Translations under genes and position numbers: made by a program
Shown here: positions 7,325-14,570 of the stretch, piece by piece
Position numbering within the stretch: position 1 is the stretch's first letter
Layout: every line of letters starts with the position of its first letter
The notes under the pieces: generated by a model
What the model was told of the DNA's origin: nothing
Seen by the model: only the letters and a program-made list of their open reading frames with translations
The model's database searches: none
Source of the DNA: CAZFMJ01 sp964520045
GTDB taxonomy: Bacteria; Elusimicrobiota; Elusimicrobia; Elusimicrobiales; CAZFMJ01
NCBI GenBank assembly: GCA_964520045.1
Contig: CAZFMJ010000030.1
Span: 1 to 32,479, forward strand
Direction: 5' to 3'
DNA length: 32,479 bases

Positions 7325-8972
7325 CGCGAATAATTTTCTTAATTGCAGGTTTAATTTTAGGCTTCAGCTTATAAATAACCATGCTCAGCGGCATCGGGAA
7401 TAAATAAAAAAGATTTCTCATGATTATCGACACAAATATTACATACCGGGACGCGGAGAAAATCCGGCGGCGGCACGATCGGCAATGCATAACCAAATTA
7501 AAATTCCATCTGGAAAAAATTAAAAAATTGCCGTATTTAAGCTTTGCTCCGCAATGCGGACATGTTATATAGACGTCGCAAGTTCCGTCTTGCGCGGGAA
7601 CTATCCTATCCGGAAGAATATATTTTCTGCAAGACAATTCGGCGGTATGAACGGTAAATTTTAATTTCTCAAAATCACCATTAGACATGTCCGTCATATT
7701 GACAATATTGAAAAGTTGATTTTTTATAAAATCAAAGCGGTCTCCTATGATACCTTTCTCGATGCAATAGTTGTAAAGCTGACTGCCTGGATACGGCCGT
7801 ATAAAATCCATGAGAATGCCGGCATCGTTCCGCTTTTTCCAATAATCAAGCGTTTCTTTTGCGGTATCCAGCGTTTCCGCCCTGTCGCCGAAAATAAAAT
7901 TTGCCTGCAGGCTTAATCCATGTTTTAATGTTATATTAATAGCCCTATCGATATCCCTCGGCTGTATATGCTTTTTCATGCTTTTAAGAACCGCTTGGTT
8001 ATAGCTTTCAAAACCATAACTAACGAAATAACAGCCTGATTCTTTCATTATAGGCAGCATTTCCTCATCAACCGAATCCACTCGCATTTGGCAAAGCCAT
8101 TTACACTCCCAATCGATTTCTCTTAAAAAGGCCTTCATGCGGCCGCAAAACTCGTACAGCCATTGGCGATTATTTGATAGGAGTTCATCGTAAATCGAAA
8201 TAAGATTTATTTTATACCGTCTGACGTTTGTTTCTATCTCATCCATAACTGAATTCACCGAACGTTGCCTGTATTTGTTCCCAAGCGGGTGATAGCAAAA
8301 AGTACATAAGAACGGACAAGAACGGCTGCAGATAATAGGATACAGTCGGGGATGATCATAGATATCATAGAAGGCTTGATCGCTGGGACGAACATGATCG
8401 AGATATTCCTCGAATTCAAATCCATCCAAGTCCGGCAAGGGAACAACATCTAGATCCGCAATGGCAGTCTGCGCCGGATTGCAAACAAATTTTCCTTCAG
8501 AAATATATCCAATCCCATTTATACTTCCGATATCTCCGTTATTCTCCAAACAATTAATAAGTTCAACGATGGTCTTTTCGCCTTCGCCTATCACTACATA
8601 ATCCGGTTTAAGCGCCGTAAACATTAATTCAGGCTCACTTGAGATTATGCCTCCGCCTATTATAATTTTTTCTCTTTTTCCAAATACCCGGACAGCATCA
8701 ACCACCATTTTTATCTGTTTGTATGCTATGGAAAGTCCTCCGGTGCAAACGATATCATATCCCGTGGATTTTATTTTGTTTTTGATAATGCCGCCGGAAT
8801 CGCCGCTGAAATGATTAAGATTTATGCAATCCACCCTGTGCCGGTTCTGTTTCAGCACAGCGGAAATATATGCAAGGCCGAGCGGAAACAAATATTGGAA
8901 ATTTACGCCGTTTGCTACAGACAAAACTCCTGATTCGGGCACACTTTTGGGTGCAATAATTAAAATGTTCAT
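7302..8972 (-). CDS. B12-binding-type radical SAM protein with C-terminal zinc ribbon
   Basis: A 556-residue protein. The N-terminal B12-binding-like domain starts MNILIIAPKS and includes IIIGGGIISSEPEL and VVIGEGEKTIVELI. The radical-SAM cluster motif is SCPFLCTFC, with C219, C223 and C226. Residues 471-500 hold CPHC and CRSC pairs about 23 residues apart, a zinc-ribbon-like module, followed by a hydrophobic stretch (about 509-530) and a very basic tail. I chose the ATG at 8972 because GGTGAT lies just upstream and the start falls 14 bp after the preceding stop. The longer frame to 9086 would overlap that gene by 100 bp and begin with unrelated sequence. It may be a cobalamin-dependent methylase or another lipid- or sugar-modifying enzyme. 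Confidence 0.85.
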   Translation of the reverse strand: MNILIIAPKSVPESGVLSVANGVNFQYLFPLGLAYISAVLKQNRHRVDCINLNHFSGDSGGIIKNKIKSTGYDIVCTGGLSIAYKQIKMVVDAVRVFGKREKIIIGGGIISSEPELMFTALKPDYVVIGEGEKTIVELINCLENNGDIGSINGIGYISEGKFVCNPAQTAIADLDVVPLPDLDGFEFEEYLDHVRPSDQAFYDIYDHPRLYPIICSRSCPFLCTFCYHPLGNKYRQRSVNSVMDEIETNVRRYKINLISIYDELLSNNRQWLYEFCGRMKAFLREIDWECKWLCQMRVDSVDEEMLPIMKESGCYFVSYGFESYNQAVLKSMKKHIQPRDIDRAINITLKHGLSLQANFIFGDRAETLDTAKETLDYWKKRNDAGILMDFIRPYPGSQLYNYCIEKGIIGDRFDFIKNQLFNIVNMTDMSNGDFEKLKFTVHTAELSCRKYILPDRIVPAQDGTCDVYITCPHCGAKLKYGNFLIFSRWNFNLVMHCRSCRRRIFSASRYVIFVSIIMRNLFYLFPMPLSMVIYKLKPKIKPAIKKIIRGAFKKSE

Positions 8973-8975
8973 AAA

Positions 8976-8981
8976 ATCACC
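8976..8981 (-). promoter_or_regulatory. ribosome binding site deciding the radical SAM start
   Basis: GGTGAT on the minus strand lies 3 nt before the ATG at 8972. It supports this start over the upstream in-frame start at 9086, which has no comparable site and lies deep inside the preceding gene. Confidence 0.55.
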
Positions 8982-8986
8982 AAGGA

Positions 8987-10234
8987 TTATATTGTCCGGA
9001 CGGGCAGGGGCAGGGGCACGATAAAATGCCCCCCCATATCGGAATAAACGCTGTTTTTTTTGATAATTTGCACAGCATAATTCCATGCGAGTATAAGCGT
9101 ATACTCCGGCTTTTTTCGCAATAATTCTTCGGGACTTAACACGGGCAGATGATATCCTGGGCTCAACATCCCCTGCCTATCCACATTGTCGTCGACCAGA
9201 AAATCTAAAAATTCGGCGATATTAAACTGATAAATGACGTTTGTAACCGTCACGGAAGCACCGTAGCCTGCGATCATTTGCTTTTGTGATTTTATTTTTT
9301 TTAATAACTCCAGATTTTGTTCTTTCGCCTCATCTATTCTTTTTTTCCACGCCACAAAAGTAAGCCGCCGATCCAGTCCGCGCTCTCTTTCAAAAGATAT
9401 AGTCCTCGCCACTTCATTTGAAATATGATCGCCGGCCTCCGCGATACGCTTGACAATAATCCTGATCGAGCCACCCTTGCTTGAGATATTTTTTGCCGAT
9501 ACGATTTTCATGCCATGCTTCCCGAAAAAACGAACCAGCGGCCCAAGGGAATGGTAGGATAAGTGCTCATGATAAATGGTGTCAAAAAGATTTTTCTCAA
9601 TCATTTCCGCCAAAGATGAAACCTCAAATATAAAAATTCCATCATCGTCTAAAAGCCGGCCCACCCCCTCCGCGATATCATTAAGATTATCAATGTGAGC
9701 GAATACGTTATTGGCAAAAATTATTTTTGACGGGCCGTATTCGTTTCTTATTTTATCGGCCAACGACGATGAAAAAAAGAGCGGCAAAGTTTCTATGCCG
9801 GCTGCCGATGCTTTCGCAGCTATTTTTACCGCAGGGTCAATGCCAAGAACCCGGAATCCTCTCGATTTAAAAAAACCAAGGAATGTTCCGTCGTTGCTTC
9901 CGATCTCTGTTATTAAGCTTTTTTTTGCGGGCTTTATATATTGCAGTATTTCCTCCGCATATCCGCGGAAATGCTCAACAAGCCCCGCGGAATCGACCGT
10001 GCAAAAAATGTATTTAGTAAAAAGCGCCTCCGGATCAATCACATCCAGCAACTGCACGTGGCCGCATTCGCGGCAAAGAAAAAGATCTAATGGATACACT
10101 GTCTGAACCATACGCCGCTGCGCGGCGGAGATATACGCATCTCCAATCGGCGTCGGCGCCAAAGACATCGCCAACTCTAAGTTGCCACTTTCACAAAGTC
10201 TGCAAGTGCTTCGTCTAACACAATTTATTTTCAT
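8987..10234 (-). CDS. TylC3/NovU-like sugar C-methyltransferase
   Basis: A 415-residue three-domain protein of the NDP-sugar C-methyltransferase family (Methyltransf_13, methyltransferase core, Methyltransf_14). The N-terminal zinc site is C11, C14, C54 and C57. SAM motif I is EIGSNDGTFL (110-119). The catalytic region seen in TcaB9-like enzymes is present: H180 in NNVFAH and the YHEH motif at 221-224. The C-terminal domain has GYGASVTVTNVIYQF and DDNVDRQGML. Known members methylate C3 of 4-keto-6-deoxy sugars, giving branched sugars. The start ATG shares one base with the upstream SDR stop (TAATG), so translation is coupled. An SDR beside it could reduce the ketone afterwards. The product sugar is inferred, not proven. 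Confidence 0.88.
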   Translation of the reverse strand: MKINCVRRSTCRLCESGNLELAMSLAPTPIGDAYISAAQRRMVQTVYPLDLFLCRECGHVQLLDVIDPEALFTKYIFCTVDSAGLVEHFRGYAEEILQYIKPAKKSLITEIGSNDGTFLGFFKSRGFRVLGIDPAVKIAAKASAAGIETLPLFFSSSLADKIRNEYGPSKIIFANNVFAHIDNLNDIAEGVGRLLDDDGIFIFEVSSLAEMIEKNLFDTIYHEHLSYHSLGPLVRFFGKHGMKIVSAKNISSKGGSIRIIVKRIAEAGDHISNEVARTISFERERGLDRRLTFVAWKKRIDEAKEQNLELLKKIKSQKQMIAGYGASVTVTNVIYQFNIAEFLDFLVDDNVDRQGMLSPGYHLPVLSPEELLRKKPEYTLILAWNYAVQIIKKNSVYSDMGGHFIVPLPLPVRTI

Positions 10235-10989
10235 TATTTCGAACTTCCACGCGTTTTTTCGCTACCACGCATTATGCTTTCTTGGCCGCACAATGACAGT
10301 CCCCCGTCGACCACAAGGGTTTGTCCCGTTATAAAAGAGGCTTTGGAATCACACAACAGCAACACTGCATTTGCGACATCCATGCTTGTTCCCATGCGCC
10401 CCAAAGGCACATAATGCCCAAAACGTTTATATGCATTTTTCATCTCCGGCGGATATTTTTTTAAATCATATTTTATCAATGTTCCCGGCACCACACAATT
10501 TATGCGAATACCCAGTTTCCCCAGTTTAATCGCCTGGAACCTAACGATTTGTTCAATCCCCGCCTTGGCTAAATGATACTCCAGCGACTGCCTTTCATCA
10601 ACGAACCGCGCCCCCATTGAACCAATAATTACTACGGATTTTTCACCGGCCAATCTATGCCGCAATGCCTGCATAATTCCGCATGTAGCTTTTACCGTTG
10701 TTCCCACTTCGCCATCCCATTCGTTTCTCTCACCCCGATACCTCTGGCAAAAAACAAGATTATGTGGCTTGCCGTTTACGGCAATTATTTTGGAAAACAG
10801 CCCGGAAAACTCAGCCGGATTGGAGACATCGGCGCTCCAATATGTCTTTCCATGTCTAGCCCAAGAATGAGGCACGCTTGCGCGCCGTCCGATAACCGAT
10901 ATTTTATGCCCATCCTTAATACAGCTCGCGGTAATAACACTGCCGATCGCCCCCGCCCCCCCGACAATTATTGTATGCGGCCTTTTCAT
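10234..10989 (-). CDS. short-chain dehydrogenase/reductase
   Basis: A 251-residue classical SDR. The cofactor motif is GGAGAIG (10-16). The catalytic residues are S124 in IIGSMGARF, and Y138 and K142 in EYHLAKAG. VVPGTLIKYDL and FITGQTLVVDGGLSL at the C-terminus are typical of the family. Its start overlaps the WbuC-like gene by 4 bp (ATGA) and its stop overlaps the C-methyltransferase start by 1 bp, so three consecutive genes are translationally coupled. A 7-G run lies in the glycine motif. It probably reduces a keto group on a nucleotide sugar made by neighbouring enzymes. Substrate unknown. Confidence 0.88.
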   Translation of the reverse strand: MKRPHTIIVGGAGAIGSVITASCIKDGHKISVIGRRASVPHSWARHGKTYWSADVSNPAEFSGLFSKIIAVNGKPHNLVFCQRYRGERNEWDGEVGTTVKATCGIMQALRHRLAGEKSVVIIGSMGARFVDERQSLEYHLAKAGIEQIVRFQAIKLGKLGIRINCVVPGTLIKYDLKKYPPEMKNAYKRFGHYVPLGRMGTSMDVANAVLLLCDSKASFITGQTLVVDGGLSLCGQESIMRGSEKTRGSSK

Positions 10990-11540
10990 AAATTTGTCCG
11001 CCTTTTCCTATTCGGCTCTTGCCGATATGCCTCTATACTAAGATTCAATTCTTCCACAAATTTCTTTATATTTTCAGTATTGCCTTCTTCCGGGGACCAT
11101 GGCGCATAAAGGCTTGAAAAATTATTAAATGGTCCGTTCGTGACCTCATGATAAACAAACGAATCCGACCTTATAACTACCGAATGGTACAATGGCGCTG
11201 ATACCCTATAATAAAATTTTCGGCCGGATCGGTAATCCCCCATTTCAATAACATTCATAATTTCGCCTGATTCCTTAAATATAACAACATCCGCGGCCCC
11301 CTCGATAACATGAAATGATTCGCTTTTATTTATATGCTTGTGCGGCCGTATATATACCTTTTTTGAAAAGGCAATAATCATTTCATGTATGGCATCGGCT
11401 AAGCTCCTGTGGGCGCACAACCGCATCCTATTTCTAGAGTTGGCCGCCGCGCGCATTTTTAACGGCTCAATATCATGCGCCGCAATTTTCACAATCGATT
11501 CTTTTGCAAATACCGCCTCATTATCAGGATGGGCTTTCAT
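10986..11540 (-). CDS. WbuC-like cupin-fold metalloprotein
   Basis: A 184-residue protein resembling the WbuC family of cupins found in O-antigen and capsule clusters. The metal-binding region is YIRPHKHINKSESFHVIEG, giving H67, H69, E74 and H77, followed by AADVVIF. The arginine- and asparagine-rich segment ANSRNRMRLCAH matches the conserved region ahead of the cupin barrel in this family. The molecular function of WbuC proteins is not established; a sugar isomerase or processing role is often assumed. The start ATG is preceded by AAGGA at short spacing. The 84 bp before it are open in the same frame as both this gene and the preceding one, so a longer N-terminus using a rare start codon is conceivable. 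Confidence 0.75.
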   Translation of the reverse strand: MKAHPDNEAVFAKESIVKIAAHDIEPLKMRAAANSRNRMRLCAHRSLADAIHEMIIAFSKKVYIRPHKHINKSESFHVIEGAADVVIFKESGEIMNVIEMGDYRSGRKFYYRVSAPLYHSVVIRSDSFVYHEVTNGPFNNFSSLYAPWSPEEGNTENIKKFVEELNLSIEAYRQEPNRKRRTNL

Positions 11541-11624
11541 ATTCCTTGCTATCAGCAGCGAAAAGGCGACCTCAGCATTTTTCCCCGCCTCTGATATTAT
11601 ATTATTATCTTCATCGGCGTCGGC

Positions 11625-12860
11625 TCAAAAATTCATTAAACGGCGGCTTGCCAAAGAAAATATGGATCGGAATTCGCCTCCGCTGCCAACAAATTCCCGG
11701 TTCTTCATAATCACCGCTCTTTCATTCTCTGGATTTACACAAAGAAGACAAAGCCTGATCTTATCTTTAATCAAGAATGACGGATGCCTTATCGGCAGAT
11801 GCGATCCCGGCATAAACATTCCCTGCTTATTGATATTATCATCGGCGACAAACAAGAAATGTTTTTCTAAATTAAAAAAATTTACGAAGACGCACCCCGA
11901 ATGTCCGGAACCATATAATGCCATCCTGCCGCTGCCTCTTGCGCGATATCGCCGCAAAAAATCATCCGACATATCGGCGCGGCGGCCGAATTCCCGAGCA
12001 TACTTCAGCGCCGCCGATTTTTCGTTTTTTAAAAATACTTCCCCAGCCGGGCCCAAGGGAGATTTGCGGATCCGCGTTATAGCCACCAATGAATTCTCCA
12101 GCAGGTAAGGAAATTTTTTAAATTTTATATCAACAAGACCGCATGTTTTTAGAACACGAAGAAACGTCGCCGGAGTAAAATACAACACATGTTCTTCCCA
12201 AATGGTGTTATAAACAAACCGTTTGAGCGCGGGTGAAAAATCGGGGACTTCAAATATGATATAACCATCATTTGTTAAAAGCGCCGACAATGCTTTTATA
12301 AACCGCTGTGGATTGCGCGAATGTTCGAGCACATGCCTGGCTATAAGAATATGCGCACGCCCCCCCCCCCGCTTTGCCATAGCGCGCGCCGCGGTGACAT
12401 TAAACCTGTTGCCGATAATTTCCACACCGGGATATTCCTTGCAAATGCCGGGAATTTTTTTATAATTCAGAAGTGCGGTATTTTTAAAGCCGCGTTTTTT
12501 CAGTCTTCCCAGCAAGGATTCGTCCTTGGTGCTCATGCCCCTGATATTCGATGCCGTGGTAATGCCGGGCAAATTGCACAGCATTGCGGCCAAGGAGTCT
12601 AAATGTCTTTCAGGTTCCAAGTACGAAATCCATTTAAATTTCGGCTTTAAAACGCTGACCGGCGCCGGATCCGAGATTTGGATAAGTCCGCACAGTCCGC
12701 ATTGACCGATAGCCAGCGGATAGCGTTTTTCTTGGGCATTTTGGCGCTTAAGAAACCGATTGGCTATCGGCTGAAAGCCAAAATCCAATAATTTATTCAC
12801 TTGTTTTGCCCTACAAACAGCGCACCCTGTCATATTTCTTATAAAACAAGATCCCCGCAT
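11625..12860 (-). CDS. C-methyltransferase-family protein with degenerate SAM motif
   Basis: A 411-residue paralogue of the 8987-10234 gene with the same three-domain plan. Zinc ligands are C13, C16, C54 and C57. H180 is kept in ARHVLEH, and the C-terminal DDNINKQGMFMPGSHLP matches the relative. The SAM motif I is lost: where the paralogue has EIGSNDGTFL, this protein has NIRGMSTKDESLL. The YHEH catalytic motif reads WEEH (221-224). An 11-G run encodes part of KRGGGRAH (residues 163-170), so a one-base slip would truncate the protein. It may be a divergent methyltransferase, another enzyme on the same scaffold, or non-catalytic. Start alternatives are ATG 12860 or 12833 (MTGCAVC); neither has a clear ribosome site. 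Confidence 0.8.
   Translation of the reverse strand: MRGSCFIRNMTGCAVCRAKQVNKLLDFGFQPIANRFLKRQNAQEKRYPLAIGQCGLCGLIQISDPAPVSVLKPKFKWISYLEPERHLDSLAAMLCNLPGITTASNIRGMSTKDESLLGRLKKRGFKNTALLNYKKIPGICKEYPGVEIIGNRFNVTAARAMAKRGGGRAHILIARHVLEHSRNPQRFIKALSALLTNDGYIIFEVPDFSPALKRFVYNTIWEEHVLYFTPATFLRVLKTCGLVDIKFKKFPYLLENSLVAITRIRKSPLGPAGEVFLKNEKSAALKYAREFGRRADMSDDFLRRYRARGSGRMALYGSGHSGCVFVNFFNLEKHFLFVADDNINKQGMFMPGSHLPIRHPSFLIKDKIRLCLLCVNPENERAVIMKNREFVGSGGEFRSIFSLASRRLMNF
12360..12370 (-). repeat. poly-G tract of 11 in coding sequence
   Basis: Eleven consecutive C on the plus strand, read as G in the coding strand of the degenerate C-methyltransferase gene. It is the longest C/G homopolymer I noticed in the window; others reach 7. 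Runs of this type cause slipped-strand phase variation in surface-glycan genes of Campylobacter and other bacteria. In the assembled form the frame is intact. Confidence 0.9.
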
Positions 12861-12890
12861 TCAAAATATACCGCATTTACTATGCCTGAA

Positions 12891-13553
12891 TTATTCAAAA
12901 TATATAAATGAATAATCCCCCGTATATCCTGAAAGGTCAAAGAACCATTTCCATTCCTTTGGGGTAAAAAAACATTCCCCCGTTAAAACCCAGCACATCA
13001 TATTTACTTTCTCTTCTTCGTTTCTATAAGACTCAACGACAAGGTATTTGTTTTTACCAAGACGCTCCATTTCACTCAACGCTTTTACCAAATCATAACA
13101 ATAAAGGTTATGAAGAGTGTTTATTGAAATAACAAGATCAAAACTCTTGTCGGCAAAAGGCAGGCGCGACGAAGCGTCCGCTTTTCCGAGAAATTGCCGG
13201 ACCTCTTCCTTTGAATTTTTTATTGCATATTCCGAAATATCCACGCCGCGGACGTCTATGCCGGGCACCGCCTGCGTAAAATCATACAGCAATATCCCTT
13301 TTCCGCAGCCGACATCCAGCAGTTTGGATCCGGCTTTCAAAGCATAATATTTAGACATCGAGTCTGCCACTGTGCGCCAGCGTCCATCATATTTATATCC
13401 GCCATATCCAAATTTTCTATCCCCATCCCAATAATCATAATCATATTTTTTTGCCTTTCTGTTGGCATCCGCTTTCGGATATCCCGTCATTCTTGCGATA
13501 TAATCCCGTTTTGTTTTTTTATGAATGGACGACAAAAAATCTATTTCCGCCAT
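12891..13553 (-). CDS. class I SAM-dependent methyltransferase of polysaccharide clusters
   Basis: A 220-residue methyltransferase. The N-terminal half has the block KKYDYDYWDGDRKFGYGGY followed by KYDGRW (about 35-59), a recurring signature of a methyltransferase subfamily in capsule and O-antigen loci. SAM motif I is LLDVGCGKGIL (78-88), and FDLVISINTLHN follows as motif III. The ATG at 13553 is chosen because GGAGG lies 5 nt before it; the frame's earlier start is only a TTG overlapping that site. The gene lies 24 bp downstream of a dehydratase-like SDR. Target sugar or position unknown. Confidence 0.85.
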   Translation of the reverse strand: MAEIDFLSSIHKKTKRDYIARMTGYPKADANRKAKKYDYDYWDGDRKFGYGGYKYDGRWRTVADSMSKYYALKAGSKLLDVGCGKGILLYDFTQAVPGIDVRGVDISEYAIKNSKEEVRQFLGKADASSRLPFADKSFDLVISINTLHNLYCYDLVKALSEMERLGKNKYLVVESYRNEEEKVNMMCWVLTGECFFTPKEWKWFFDLSGYTGDYSFIYFE

Positions 13554-13558
13554 CGTAG

Positions 13559-13563
13559 CCTCC
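13559..13563 (-). promoter_or_regulatory. ribosome binding site GGAGG
   Basis: GGAGG on the minus strand, 5 nt before the ATG at 13553. It fixes the methyltransferase start and rules out the TTG four codons upstream. Confidence 0.8.
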
Positions 13564-13577
13564 AAAATTCTGATTTT

Positions 13578-14570
13578 TTACGCTTTGTGAACATACTCTA
13601 ACGGCTGCCTGCAAATCTCCGCCCAATTAGCCTCTATCCATTTTATAACCTCGCCCAAACCATCATCTATATTCACCATGGGCTTCCAGCCGAATTCCTT
13701 TTTTGCTTTGCCGGAATCAATCACATATGCCGAATCCTGGCCCAACCGTTCCTCAACATTTTTTACCATTTTCGGGAAATCCACTTTCATTTTTTCGCAA
13801 ATTTTCGCCACGATATCCCTGACGGATATCCCGCAGTCGGGAGAGAGATGGTAGATCTCGCCTATCCGGCCTTTTTCCAGCACCCCTACTTCTCCCCGCG
13901 AAACATCCCGTATATGTATATATGATTTGATCGCTTTTCCGCCTCCATGCAGTTCGATTTTTCTGCCGGTTTTTAGGCAAATAATGCTTCTGGGAATTAT
14001 CTTAAATAATTGCTGATGCGCCCCATATACATTTGTTGAGCGAACCATAACCAACGGAAATCCGTAATTCTTGTAAAATGTGAATAATGATAAATCTCCG
14101 GCGGCTTTTGAAGCCGCATAAGGAGTGCTTGGATTTAACGGGGAGCATTCTTTTACCACGCCCGAACAATTTCCATAAACTTCCGGGCTTGAAACATGTA
14201 AATATTTCTTAAGAAACTTACAATCTTTCAACATTTTTGCCAATCGTGTTACCGCCACGGCATTAGTCTGAAACCACTGCTCCGGATGTTTCCAGCTGGG
14301 TCCGACCTCGCTTTGCGCCGCGAAATTGACAATATAATCCGGCCTGGCAGAATTCACAAGCCGTTTGAATTTGTCCATATCCGAATTTATGTCAATCTGA
14401 AAAAAATCATATTGCCGTCTGCCGATACGGGATTTATATTTCAAAAACAACCCCGACTTTTCGGGAGACCGGCTAACCCCGATGACGCGGTGCTCCGCAG
14501 TTTCAAATAATAAATCAATAAAATCCTGGCCGGAAAATGAGTTGGAGCCCAAAACCAATACTTTTTTCAT
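13578..14570 (-). CDS. NDP-sugar 4,6-dehydratase/epimerase-like extended SDR
   Basis: A 330-residue extended SDR closest in pattern to GDP-mannose and dTDP-glucose 4,6-dehydratases. The N-terminal cofactor motif is GSNSFSG (8-14). HVSSPEVYG (125-133) holds the serine and the glutamate expected of dehydratases. Y151 and K155 form YAASK, and the substrate-domain segment is STNVYGAHQQLFKIIPR. A 4,6-dehydratase here would supply the 4-keto-6-deoxy sugar used by the two C-methyltransferase-family proteins downstream. It overlaps the kinase-like gene upstream by 4 bp (ATGA). Donor nucleotide (GDP, dTDP, CDP or UDP) cannot be decided from sequence. An epimerase is the alternative. Confidence 0.8.
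   Translation of the reverse strand: MKKVLVLGSNSFSGQDFIDLLFETAEHRVIGVSRSPEKSGLFLKYKSRIGRRQYDFFQIDINSDMDKFKRLVNSARPDYIVNFAAQSEVGPSWKHPEQWFQTNAVAVTRLAKMLKDCKFLKKYLHVSSPEVYGNCSGVVKECSPLNPSTPYAASKAAGDLSLFTFYKNYGFPLVMVRSTNVYGAHQQLFKIIPRSIICLKTGRKIELHGGGKAIKSYIHIRDVSRGEVGVLEKGRIGEIYHLSPDCGISVRDIVAKICEKMKVDFPKMVKNVEERLGQDSAYVIDSGKAKKEFGWKPMVNIDDGLGEVIKWIEANWAEICRQPLEYVHKA

Noticed and set aside
8973..9086. Longer N-terminus for the big radical SAM protein
   Set aside because: It would overlap the upstream gene by 100 bp, adds sequence unrelated to the family, and lacks a ribosome site; GGTGAT precedes the start at 8972.
11541..11627. TGA recoded as a sense codon
   Set aside because: Other genes here terminate at TGA at natural protein ends (for example nadD, GT2 at 4107, Ldh_2), so general recoding is not supported.
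11338..12108. Open plus-strand frame of 256 codons
   Set aside because: It lies antisense to both the WbuC-like and C-methyltransferase genes, which show clear family motifs; composition and content are those of a shadow frame.
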